Of a stretch of DNA of 64,000 bases, positions 9,256 to 16,791 are shown one piece after another. Position numbers and translations under genes: made by a program. How positions within the stretch are numbered: position 1 is the first letter of the stretch; the number at the start of each line of letters is the position of its first letter. Under the pieces are notes generated by a model. The model saw nothing but the letters and a program-made list of their open reading frames with translations, was not told the DNA's origin and did no database searches. The stretch is from Lachnospira sp. UBA3212 (GTDB lineage: Bacteria; Bacillota; Clostridia; Lachnospirales; Lachnospiraceae): contig DEWK01000010.1 in NCBI GenBank assembly GCA_002363615.1, positions 54,739-118,738 on the forward strand. Reading direction: 5' to 3'.

Positions 9256-11217
9256 ATGATGTTTCAGTATATTTTTTTTGACTTGGATGGTACCATCATC
9301 GATTCCAGCGAGGGCATTGGTAAGTGTTTTCAACATGCCCTCGCTTCTTTTGGAATTGAGGAAGACAGAGAAAACTTAAGAAAAGTAATGGGACCACCTT
9401 TGAGAGATTCTTTCAAAGACTTTTATGGAATGACAGAAGAAGAAATTGCAAAGGGGATTGCGGCCTATCGGGCTCGATATGTAGAGGTTGGTTACAAGGA
9501 GTGCAGTCTTTTTCCGGGAGTGCTTCCTTGCTTGAAACATTTAAAGGAAATGGGAAAGACCCTGGTGATTGCCACCTCAAAGCCAGAGGATATTACCTTG
9601 ATGATCTTAAAACATTTAGGAATCTTATCTTACTTTGATCAGGTGGTAGGTTCTGTAGATGGTGTAAGGGAAAAGAAGGAAGAGGTATTACGTGAGGCTT
9701 TTCTCAGACTGTCCATAGGCGAGGAAGAGAAAGACCGGGTAATACTAATTGGAGACCGCATGTATGACATAGATGGTGCAAAAAAGTTAGGCATTCATTC
9801 TGCAGGGGTATCCTATGGTTTTGCAAGTCCCGGAGAACTTTTGGCTCATGGAGCGGACTATCTATTACAGGACTTAGGAGAAATAGACTTCATTTTTGAG
9901 GAAACCTATCTTCACATTCAAAGAAATTTGAATGCCATTCCCAAGTTTTCGAAAAAGACCAGCAAGGAAAATCTCCTTGAAACTCTTTCTCTTCTTGGCA
10001 ATCCCCAGGAGACCTTCCGTGTGGTTCATGTGGCTGGCACCAATGGAAAGGGAAGTATTTCCTACTATACTGCCAGGGTTTTAACCAGGGCAGGGGTTAA
10101 AACAGGTTTGTTTCTTTCTCCCCATCTGGTTTCTATTCGAGAACGCATGCAGATTGATGGGAAAATGATTTCAAAAGAAGAGTTTGTAAGTATTTACCAG
10201 GAGGTCTTACAGGCGGTTGGAAGAAGGATTGAGGAAGGTGGAGAACATCTTTCCTATTTTGAATTCTTATTTGCCATGGCGGCTTTGTATTTTGCCAAAC
10301 AAAAGGTGGAGATCGCGGTTCTTGAGGTAGGACTGGGTGGAAGGCTGGATGCAACCAATGTAATAAAAGAGCCTTTGGTTTGTGCCATTGCCTCGATTAG
10401 TTTTGATCACCAGCAGTATTTAGGAGACAGCCTTACTGCCATTGCAGGGGAAAAGGCTGGGATTTTAAAGCCCAATGTTCCCGTGGTCTATCAGGCAAAC
10501 AAGGATGAGGTCAATGCCGTGATTGAAAAGAGAGCCAAGGAACTTTCTTGTCCGATGGTTCCTGTTTGTAGCAGGGACTATGAAATCATTGGTAAGACGA
10601 GGGATGGATTGGTGTTTGAGCCAGCAGGAACTGCCTTTATGGGTTATAATTTCCGCTTGCATACCTTTGCCCCTTATGGAGTTGAAAATGCAAGGATTGT
10701 TCTTTCAATCCTAGAAATACTAGCAAGGAAGTTAGAATGTTGGGATTTAATCGACCCAGATCTTGTAAGAGAGGTCTTTATGGAAACCGTCTTTCCGGCT
10801 AGAATGCAGGAGGTCAGTCCGAATGTATTTATCGATGGAGGCCATAATCAGGACGGAATTTTAGCCTTTATTACTGCGGCAGACCAGATTATTAGCCAAA
10901 GAGGCAAGGAGCCGGTGGTTCTTTTGTTTGCCGTGGTGAATGACAAGGATTATAAGGAAATGGTGGCTGAGATATGCCAGAAGCTTTCGGTAGACCTTGT
11001 TATCTTGACAGAAGTGGAAGGAAGCCGTAAACTGAAACTGGAAAATTTAGCAAGGGAATTTTCAAAAGATTCCGGCTTCACATGTCTGTCTTATGAAAAC
11101 AGTAAGCAGGCCTATGAAGAAGCATTAAAAGAGAAGAAAGATGGTATCTTGTTTGTGGCTGGTTCCTTATATTTGGCCGGCGAGGTACTTGGATATATCG
11201 GAGGTAAGAATGATTAA
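9256..11217 (+). CDS. folC: Fusion of a HAD-family phosphatase with folylpolyglutamate/dihydrofolate synthase (FolC)
   Basis: 653 residues in one uninterrupted frame. Residues 1-213 form a HAD subfamily IA phosphatase like phosphoglycolate phosphatase: FFDLDGT (Asp9, Asp11), ATSKP (Ser108, Lys109), GDRMYDIDGA (166-175). Residues ~214-653 are a complete FolC: Mur-ligase P-loop GTNGKGS (261-267), SPHLVSIRERM, GLGGRLDATN, SFDHQQYLGDSLTAIAGEKAG and a full C-terminal domain. FolC adds glutamate to folates and in many bacteria also makes dihydrofolate. The usual length is ~430, so the extra 213 residues are the HAD domain. SD AAGGG (9247-9251); ATG 9256 or 9259 both fit. A small TGCGG/CCGCA hairpin lies at 9231-9244. 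Whether the HAD part acts on a folate-pathway phosphate is unknown. Confidence 0.93.
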   Translation: MMFQYIFFDLDGTIIDSSEGIGKCFQHALASFGIEEDRENLRKVMGPPLRDSFKDFYGMTEEEIAKGIAAYRARYVEVGYKECSLFPGVLPCLKHLKEMGKTLVIATSKPEDITLMILKHLGILSYFDQVVGSVDGVREKKEEVLREAFLRLSIGEEEKDRVILIGDRMYDIDGAKKLGIHSAGVSYGFASPGELLAHGADYLLQDLGEIDFIFEETYLHIQRNLNAIPKFSKKTSKENLLETLSLLGNPQETFRVVHVAGTNGKGSISYYTARVLTRAGVKTGLFLSPHLVSIRERMQIDGKMISKEEFVSIYQEVLQAVGRRIEEGGEHLSYFEFLFAMAALYFAKQKVEIAVLEVGLGGRLDATNVIKEPLVCAIASISFDHQQYLGDSLTAIAGEKAGILKPNVPVVYQANKDEVNAVIEKRAKELSCPMVPVCSRDYEIIGKTRDGLVFEPAGTAFMGYNFRLHTFAPYGVENARIVLSILEILARKLECWDLIDPDLVREVFMETVFPARMQEVSPNVFIDGGHNQDGILAFITAADQIISQRGKEPVVLLFAVVNDKDYKEMVAEICQKLSVDLVILTEVEGSRKLKLENLAREFSKDSGFTCLSYENSKQAYEEALKEKKDGILFVAGSLYLAGEVLGYIGGKND

Positions 11218-11353
11218 TTTTGACGAAGAAATCAAGAAGTTTCATCCATCCTTAGAAATTGATGATACAGAGGATGCGATTTATAACAGTAATGTATCAG
11301 ATGCCACAGATCTTATGATCGAACTGATCGAAGATATTAAGAAGAATAACTAA
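11210..11353 (+). CDS. Small acidic conserved-looking protein, 47 residues
   Basis: The reading frame is open from 11141, but the real start is ATG 11210, with GGAGGT (11200-11205) 4 bases upstream and the start inside the last codons of the FolC gene. The product begins MINFDEEIKKFHPSLEI and ends with IELIEDIKKNN. It is strongly acidic in the middle (EIDDTEDAIYNSNVSDATDL), with predicted short helices at each end. No signal peptide, cysteines or known domain. The excellent SD, the overlap with folC and the tight link to the next gene (20 bases) support a real gene. The function is unknown; a small cytoplasmic partner or regulator is possible. Confidence 0.7.
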   Translation: MINFDEEIKKFHPSLEIDDTEDAIYNSNVSDATDLMIELIEDIKKNN

Positions 11354-11373
11354 TCTGCGAAAGGGCAAGAATC

Positions 11374-12789
11374 ATGATTTGTTTTAATTGTGGTGCCACC
11401 CTTACCAGTAGTGAGTTTTGTACGAACTGTGGTATGAAGGTGACAGTATATAAAAAATTAATCCGCATGTCGAATACCTATTACAACATGGGGTTGTTGA
11501 AGGCGAAAAACCGTGACTTATCCGGAGCAGCAGATATTTTGCGTAGAAGTCTTCGCCTAAATAAAAGAAATACCAAGGCCAGAAACCTTTTGGGCCTGGT
11601 GTATTATGAAATGGGAGAAATCGTTCAGGCCTTTTCAGAGTGGTTGATTTCGGTTAACTTCCGACCGGAGCGTAATCCGGCTAATAATTACTTAGAACAG
11701 GTAAAGGCCAATCCGAATAAACTTGAGATGTTAAACTCTACGATTCAGAAGTTTAATGTTTCCCTGAACTATGCGAAAAAGGGAATGACGGATGTCGCAA
11801 TTATTCAGTTAAAGAAGGTTTTACAGCAAAATCCTCATTTGATTAAGGGACAGCAATTAATGGCCCTCCTATATATGAAGATTGAGGACTATGACCATGC
11901 TAGAAGAGTGATTAATAAGATTTTAAGCATTGACCGTTGTAATCCTTTGGCCCTTCGTTACAGGGAAGAAGTAGAGGAAGCTTTGGCTAAACGGGGCGAT
12001 CGTCGGATCCGTCCACAGGTGAAGCAGGATCAGAAGGCCTTAAGTGGGAATGATGTGATTATTCCAAGTCATTTCTTTGTGGAGTCACAGAATGGTGCTG
12101 TTACTATTCTAAAGATTCTCTTTGGGGTAATTTTAGGTGCCCTTGCGGTTTATGTTTTAGTGACACCGGTAAAGGTTCGAAACGAGGTAGAAAAATCGAA
12201 CGATATTGTGTTGGAATATGATCAGAAGCTTGCAGTAAGCAATTCCACCCAGGATGAGTTATCCAGACAGGTAAGTGAGTTAACCACGGAGCGTGATAAT
12301 CTTGCAAGTCAGGTGGAAAGTTTACAGAAGGAAGATGATACGGAAGAAGCAAACTACAATCATTTGATTGCGGCTTATTATGCCTACGACCAGTCAGATT
12401 TTGATACGGCTTCTGAGGAATATGCAGCGATTGATACCGGAGTCACCATAAGTTCGGAAGCATATAATACGGTATATAATCTATTAAATACCGAGCTTGC
12501 TTCTGCCATTAAAGAGAAACAGCAGAAGGAAGCTATGACCGCTTATGGCCAGGGAAATTATGAGGAAGCCATTGAACTCTTTAAGGAGTGTATTAAGGCG
12601 GATGAGGATTACGAGGAAGGTTACTATCGAATCGCTTATGCTTATTATAACTTGGGAGATTCTGAGAATTCTGAGAAGTATTTCCAGATGATTATTGATA
12701 ATTTCCCAAACGGTGAATATGCCGAAAAAGCTAAGAATTATGTAAGCTCTTCATCAAGTTCGGAGGATACCGGGGATTCAGAAGAATAA
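11374..12789 (+). CDS. Zinc-ribbon, TPR and coiled-coil membrane protein
   Basis: 471 residues. Order of parts: an N-terminal zinc ribbon (CFNCGATLTSSEFCTNCG, residues 3-20); several cytoplasmic TPR units (~30-195: YYNMGLLKAKNRDLSGAADI, TKARNLLGLVYYEMGEIVQA); one membrane span (ILKILFGVILGALAVYVLV, ~248-266); a coiled coil (ELSRQVSELTTERDNLASQV, ~285-310); and a second TPR set outside the membrane (GNYEEAIELFKECIKADEDY). The end is Ser- and acid-rich. The layout suggests a protein that links cytoplasmic partners to extracytoplasmic ones, but no role can be assigned. It follows the 47-residue gene closely (SD AAAGGG) and is probably the last gene of that operon, ahead of a hairpin at 12835. 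Confidence 0.82.
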   Translation: MICFNCGATLTSSEFCTNCGMKVTVYKKLIRMSNTYYNMGLLKAKNRDLSGAADILRRSLRLNKRNTKARNLLGLVYYEMGEIVQAFSEWLISVNFRPERNPANNYLEQVKANPNKLEMLNSTIQKFNVSLNYAKKGMTDVAIIQLKKVLQQNPHLIKGQQLMALLYMKIEDYDHARRVINKILSIDRCNPLALRYREEVEEALAKRGDRRIRPQVKQDQKALSGNDVIIPSHFFVESQNGAVTILKILFGVILGALAVYVLVTPVKVRNEVEKSNDIVLEYDQKLAVSNSTQDELSRQVSELTTERDNLASQVESLQKEDDTEEANYNHLIAAYYAYDQSDFDTASEEYAAIDTGVTISSEAYNTVYNLLNTELASAIKEKQQKEAMTAYGQGNYEEAIELFKECIKADEDYEEGYYRIAYAYYNLGDSENSEKYFQMIIDNFPNGEYAEKAKNYVSSSSSSEDTGDSEE

Positions 12790-12834
12790 GTTCATAGATA
12801 TTTCAGAGAATAATAAAAAAAGATACAGAAAAAT

Positions 12835-12880
12835 CAGGTACAGTAAAAGAAAGCAGGAGGCGCGATCTTAACTGTACCTG
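12835..12880 (+). promoter_or_regulatory. Perfect 10-bp inverted repeat with an SD-like sequence in its loop
   Basis: CAGGTACAGT (12835-12844) pairs perfectly with ACTGTACCTG (12871-12880). Upstream A residues and the TTTTT at 12881-12885 can lengthen the stem. The 26-base loop contains AGGAGG (12855-12860). It ends 21 bases before the alarmone synthetase ATG. It may be a weak terminator for the upstream operon, an attenuator, or a protein-binding site. Confidence 0.6.
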
Positions 12881-12901
12881 TTTTTGAAAGAGAGGACCAT
12901 C

Positions 12902-13543
12902 ATGGAGTCAGGTATTTATGGGAACTATAAACCAGTGTTAGAAGATATTAGTAAGAAACTGGTGGAACAATTAAAGAAAGTTGACCAGATGATGCTTCAG
13001 GAATCTGGGGAGCATTTGTTTGAGCATATTTCTGCTAGAATTAAGTCTGAGGACAGCATGAGGGAGAAGTGTAGACGAAAGGGAGTTGCCGAAACCACGT
13101 ATTCCGCTTTAAAGGTTATGAATGATGCAATTGGCCTGCGAATCGTCTGTTCTTTTATGGATGATATTGAAACATGTATTTCCTATCTTCGAACCATGCC
13201 AAAGTGTAGGATTATCAAAGAGAAAGACTATATTAAACATGCTAAGGATAATGGCTATCGCAGCTTTCATTTGATTTTAGAAATAGAAGATGAACACGAA
13301 GATGTGGAAGGTATGTGTCCGGGACACTTTTATGCTGAAGTCCAGCTTCGTACTATTGCCATGGATTCCTGGGCCAGTTTGGAACATCGTTTAAACTACA
13401 AAAAAGAGGAGGGAGATCCGGATCGTCATGCTTTGATTGTACGAGAACTTAAAAAATGCGCAGACGAGCTGGCTTCTTGTGATATTAAGATGCAAACCAT
13501 TCGTAAGATGATTGCAGAAGAGAATGGGAGGAATGACACATGA
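12902..13543 (+). CDS. Small alarmone synthetase, (p)ppGpp synthetase of the RelQ/RelP type
   Basis: 213 residues from ATG 12902 (GAAAGAGAGG at 12886-12894 is the SD); a TTG at 12884 lies inside the SD and is rejected. The RelA/SpoT synthetase core is clear: YSALKVMNDAIGLRIVCSF, the GYRSFHLILEI substrate motif and EVQLRTIAMDSWASLEHRLNYK. There is no HD hydrolase, TGS or ACT domain, which makes it a single-domain synthetase that transfers pyrophosphate from ATP to GTP or GDP. It overlaps the response-regulator gene by 4 bases (ATGA), so alarmone synthesis is translationally coupled to a two-component system. I cannot separate RelP from RelQ by eye. Confidence 0.9.
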   Translation: MESGIYGNYKPVLEDISKKLVEQLKKVDQMMLQESGEHLFEHISARIKSEDSMREKCRRKGVAETTYSALKVMNDAIGLRIVCSFMDDIETCISYLRTMPKCRIIKEKDYIKHAKDNGYRSFHLILEIEDEHEDVEGMCPGHFYAEVQLRTIAMDSWASLEHRLNYKKEEGDPDRHALIVRELKKCADELASCDIKMQTIRKMIAEENGRNDT

Positions 13544-14211
13544 GATTATTACTTGCAGAAGATGAAGTCGAGATGTCTAGGGCCTTGGTGGCTGTACTGG
13601 AACATTCCGGTTATGAGGTTGATGCCGTTTATAACGGACTAGAAGCAATTAAAAAGGCCAAAAGCGGGGTCTATTCCTGCATGATTTTTGATATTATGAT
13701 GCCTAAGCTAGATGGAATGGAGGCTATTAGGGAAATTCGTTCCAGTGGTGATACCACGCCGGTCATCTTTTTAACTGCCAAGGCTGAAATTGATGATCGA
13801 ATCGCCGGCCTAGATGCAGGGGCGGACGATTATCTAACCAAACCATTTGCCATGGGCGAGTTGTTGGCTAGGGTTCGTTCCATGACCCGCCGTCAGGAAA
13901 GTTATACCCCTAAGGTATTACACTATGGAAATGTTTCTTTTGATGTTGACCAGCATGAGGTAAAAAGCGATAATACCATTCGTCTGGGAGGCAAGGAAGC
14001 CAAACTGATGGAATTTTTTATGCTCAATCCCGGCAAGGAACTTTCTACAGATGAGATTTATCAGAGAGTTTTTTTTGATGAAAAAACCAAGGACGTGGTT
14101 TGGATGTATATTAATTATCTTCGAGGAACTTTAGATTCCATTGCGGCAGATATTGAAATTCTTGGAGAAAAAGACGGTTCTTTTCAGATTGTGAAACGCA
14201 GGGAAGACTAG
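13540..14211 (+). CDS. OmpR-family response regulator
   Basis: 223 residues. Receiver domain (1-~120) with acidic pair ED (7-8), phospho-acceptor Asp51 (MIFDIMMPKLDGM), switch Thr in FLTAKAEIDDR and Lys in YLTKPF. The C-terminal winged helix (LGGKEAKLMEFFMLNPGKEL ... VWMYINYLRGTLD) places it in the OmpR/PhoB class. It starts inside the stop of the alarmone synthetase gene and is followed 24 bases later by its cognate kinase. The regulated genes are not evident in the window. Confidence 0.95.
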   Translation: MRLLLAEDEVEMSRALVAVLEHSGYEVDAVYNGLEAIKKAKSGVYSCMIFDIMMPKLDGMEAIREIRSSGDTTPVIFLTAKAEIDDRIAGLDAGADDYLTKPFAMGELLARVRSMTRRQESYTPKVLHYGNVSFDVDQHEVKSDNTIRLGGKEAKLMEFFMLNPGKELSTDEIYQRVFFDEKTKDVVWMYINYLRGTLDSIAADIEILGEKDGSFQIVKRRED

Positions 14212-14235
14212 ATGATAGAGAGAGGAGGAGTCTGG

Positions 14236-15459
14236 ATGAAGAAATTAAAGAGACGTTTTATATGGATTGCATCCCTTTCTGTATTACTTGTGATGTTGCT
14301 GGTCTTAGGACTTGTAAATATGATTGGCTATATTCAGGTTAGAAATGACCTACTTACCACCATTACGGTGATTGCTGAAAATGATGGGGTTTTGCCTGGC
14401 TTTCATAAGGAGGACCGCTTTGATCGAATCTATACGGAAGAGTCTAGAAATGAGGTTCGATATTTTTCCGTTGTGGTAGGGGATTCGATGAAATACCATA
14501 TGGAAAGTATTTCTACCATTGAGACCGGCGATGCGGACAAACTAGTAAAAATGGCAAAGGAAAAGTCGGAGGATTCCGGGGACTTGTATTATAATGATGT
14601 GTGTTACATGTACCAGAGAACCACAGATTCTTCCGGAGACAAACTCTATGTCTTCATTGATGTAACAAGTAAAATGACTCAGGTTCGTACCAATATTAAA
14701 CTAAGCTCATTTGTAGGGCTTATCTGTATGATCCTCCTCTTTACTATTTTCTTTGCTCTTTCTAAAAAGGCGATTTCTCCAATGTTAAGAAATATTGAGC
14801 AGCAGAAACAATTTATTACCAATGCCGGCCATGAATTAAAAACTCCCGTTGCCATTATTTCGGCCAATACGGAGGTGTTAGAGATGATTCATGGAAAGAA
14901 TGAATGGACGGAATCCATTATGAATCAGTCGAAACGTCTGTCTCAGTTGGTAAATGATCTGATTGCTCTTGCCAGAATGCAGGAAGGATCGGAACTGGTT
15001 TTAGAAAAGGTCAATGCAAGTAGCCTTGCCAGTAATGTGGTTGCCAGTTTTAAGACCATGGTGGAACAAGAGGAGAAGGAGTTCTCTTCCGAACTGGAGG
15101 AGAATTTATTTGTTATGGCGGACCAAAAGAATCTTCCGGAACTTTATAATATCCTTTTGGATAATGCCAACAAGTATTGTGATGAAAAGGGAAAGGTTTC
15201 TTTTTCTTTGAAACAGGCAGGGAAGTATGTAAAGATTATGGTTTCAAATTCCTATCAGGATGGAGAAGGCGTGGATTATTCCAGGTTCTTTGACCGTTTT
15301 TACCGGGAGGATCAGTCCCATAACAGTAAAAAGAGGGGCTTTGGAATCGGGCTTTCCATGGCTTCGGAGATTGTAAAAATGTATAAGGGGAAAATTACGG
15401 TTTCTTACCAGAACGGAATGATTTCTTTTTTAGTTACCCTTCCGAAAGTTTCTAACTAA
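14236..15459 (+). CDS. Membrane sensor histidine kinase
   Basis: 407 residues from ATG 14236, with GGAGGAG (14224-14230) 5 bases upstream; an in-frame ATG at 14212 abuts the previous stop and has no SD of its own. It has an N-terminal membrane span (FIWIASLSVLLVMLLVLGLV), an extracytoplasmic sensor of ~125 residues, a second span (SFVGLICMILLFTIFFAL), and then directly HisKA with His199 (FITNAGHELKTPVAII), without an obvious HAMP domain. The HATPase domain has an N box (LYNILLDNANKYC) and G box (KKRGFGIGLSMASEIV). It forms a two-component pair with the upstream regulator. The ligand is unknown. Confidence 0.94.
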   Translation: MKKLKRRFIWIASLSVLLVMLLVLGLVNMIGYIQVRNDLLTTITVIAENDGVLPGFHKEDRFDRIYTEESRNEVRYFSVVVGDSMKYHMESISTIETGDADKLVKMAKEKSEDSGDLYYNDVCYMYQRTTDSSGDKLYVFIDVTSKMTQVRTNIKLSSFVGLICMILLFTIFFALSKKAISPMLRNIEQQKQFITNAGHELKTPVAIISANTEVLEMIHGKNEWTESIMNQSKRLSQLVNDLIALARMQEGSELVLEKVNASSLASNVVASFKTMVEQEEKEFSSELEENLFVMADQKNLPELYNILLDNANKYCDEKGKVSFSLKQAGKYVKIMVSNSYQDGEGVDYSRFFDRFYREDQSHNSKKRGFGIGLSMASEIVKMYKGKITVSYQNGMISFLVTLPKVSN

Positions 15460-15578
15460 GAAATCACTCATCTTTTTTCTTTTCTTAAGATGGTTCACAC
15501 AAATCTATCACTTTAAAATTGTATCTTATGAATAGGAACAAGATTTGAATGATTGTTTGTTGGAAAGAAGGGATTTAT

Positions 15579-16685
15579 ATGATTAAAAGTGTAGCAATTA
15601 TTATTCCGGTTTTAAATCCAGATTCTAATCTCTATTCTTATATTCTTCGCCTGGCCAATAGCGGATATACAAAGATCATCGTAGTGGATGATGGGTCAGG
15701 TCCAGAATTTAAAGAACGTTTTGATCAAATAAAAAAAATTGAAGAGGTAGACTTCCTTCGCCATGATATAAATCTTGGGAAGGGAAGGGCCATTAAAGAT
15801 GCCCTGGCCTATTATGAACTTTTACCGGATAAAAATGATTTCTTTGGGGTAATCACGGTAGATGCAGATGGGCAACATACCATAGGAGATGTAAATCGTT
15901 TGGCAGCTCTTATGGTGAATCATCCTAAGGCGCTTTCCTTAGGGGAACGAGATTTTGATCAGGAAAAGGTTCCATTCCGTTCTAAGTTTGGAAATTCCTG
16001 TACCAGAAATCTCTTTAAAATTCTTTACCACATTGGTTTAAAGGATACACAGACGGGGCTCCGTGGAATTCCCAATCGTTTGATTCCCGACTTTCGAAAA
16101 CTTGCCGGAGATCGGTATGAATACGAGATGAATATGCTGATTGCTTGTAGTCAACAGAGGATTCCAATTAAGTCAATTACCATTGATACCATCTATGTAG
16201 ATAATAATTCCTCTAGTCATTTTCATCCGATTCTGGATTCTTTTAAAATCTATAAGTTGTTACTTGGACAGTTTTTTAAATATTCAGCTGTTTCAATTCT
16301 TTCCTTTCTGGTAGACTTGTTACTATATTCGGTTTTGGCAGCTGGACTTGAAGCAAGTGTAACAGCCTATATTATGGTGGCAACCATTGGTGCCAGAGCG
16401 GTTTCCTCCTTCTTAAACTACTTCCTGAATCATAGGTTTGTATTTAAGAGTACAGAGAAGATGGGGCAAACCATTTGGAAATATTATTTACTAGCTGCCC
16501 TGATTGCTTTGACTTCTGGTGGAGTCGTAACCGTGATTTATCGAGTGATTCCAAAGGTTCATACTACCATTATAAAAGCAGTAGTAGACACACTCTTATT
16601 TATGGTTAGTTATCAAGTGCAAAAGATTTTTATTTTCAAAAAAAATCATATCGAAAGAGACAACCGGAGAACCAGAACGGTGTAA
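15579..16685 (+). CDS. GT2 glycosyltransferase fused to a GtrA-like membrane domain
   Basis: 368 residues from ATG 15579 (SD AAGAAGG at 15565-15571); an ATG at 15549 has no SD. Residues 1-~220 are a family-2 glycosyltransferase of the dolichol-phosphate mannosyltransferase type: VAIIIPVLNPDSNL, IIVVDDGSG, TVDADGQH (DxD-like), TGLRGIPN. The remainder is a GtrA-like domain with about four membrane spans (FKYSAVSILSFLVDLLLYSV; SFLNYFLNHRFVFKST). Such fusions make and possibly flip polyprenyl-phosphate sugars for cell-surface decoration. The gene stands alone and converges with the penicillin-binding protein gene across a shared terminator. The sugar is unknown. Confidence 0.92.
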   Translation: MIKSVAIIIPVLNPDSNLYSYILRLANSGYTKIIVVDDGSGPEFKERFDQIKKIEEVDFLRHDINLGKGRAIKDALAYYELLPDKNDFFGVITVDADGQHTIGDVNRLAALMVNHPKALSLGERDFDQEKVPFRSKFGNSCTRNLFKILYHIGLKDTQTGLRGIPNRLIPDFRKLAGDRYEYEMNMLIACSQQRIPIKSITIDTIYVDNNSSSHFHPILDSFKIYKLLLGQFFKYSAVSILSFLVDLLLYSVLAAGLEASVTAYIMVATIGARAVSSFLNYFLNHRFVFKSTEKMGQTIWKYYLLAALIALTSGGVVTVIYRVIPKVHTTIIKAVVDTLLFMVSYQVQKIFIFKKNHIERDNRRTRTV

Positions 16686-16718
16686 GGGATAAGGAATCCT
16701 GGATTCCCTTGGATATAA

Positions 16719-16754
16719 AAAGAGTAGCAGATTTGAGTCTGCTACTCTTTCTTT
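16719..16754. terminator. Bidirectional intrinsic terminator
   Basis: A 13-bp stem AAAGAGTAGCAGA (16719-16731) / TCTGCTACTCTTT (16738-16750) with a 6-base loop, flanked by A- and T-rich tracts. It lies between the convergent glycosyltransferase and penicillin-binding protein genes. Confidence 0.9.
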
Positions 16755-16791
16755 ATTCAGTCGGGATATCAGTTCCAGGAGTCTTCACTGA

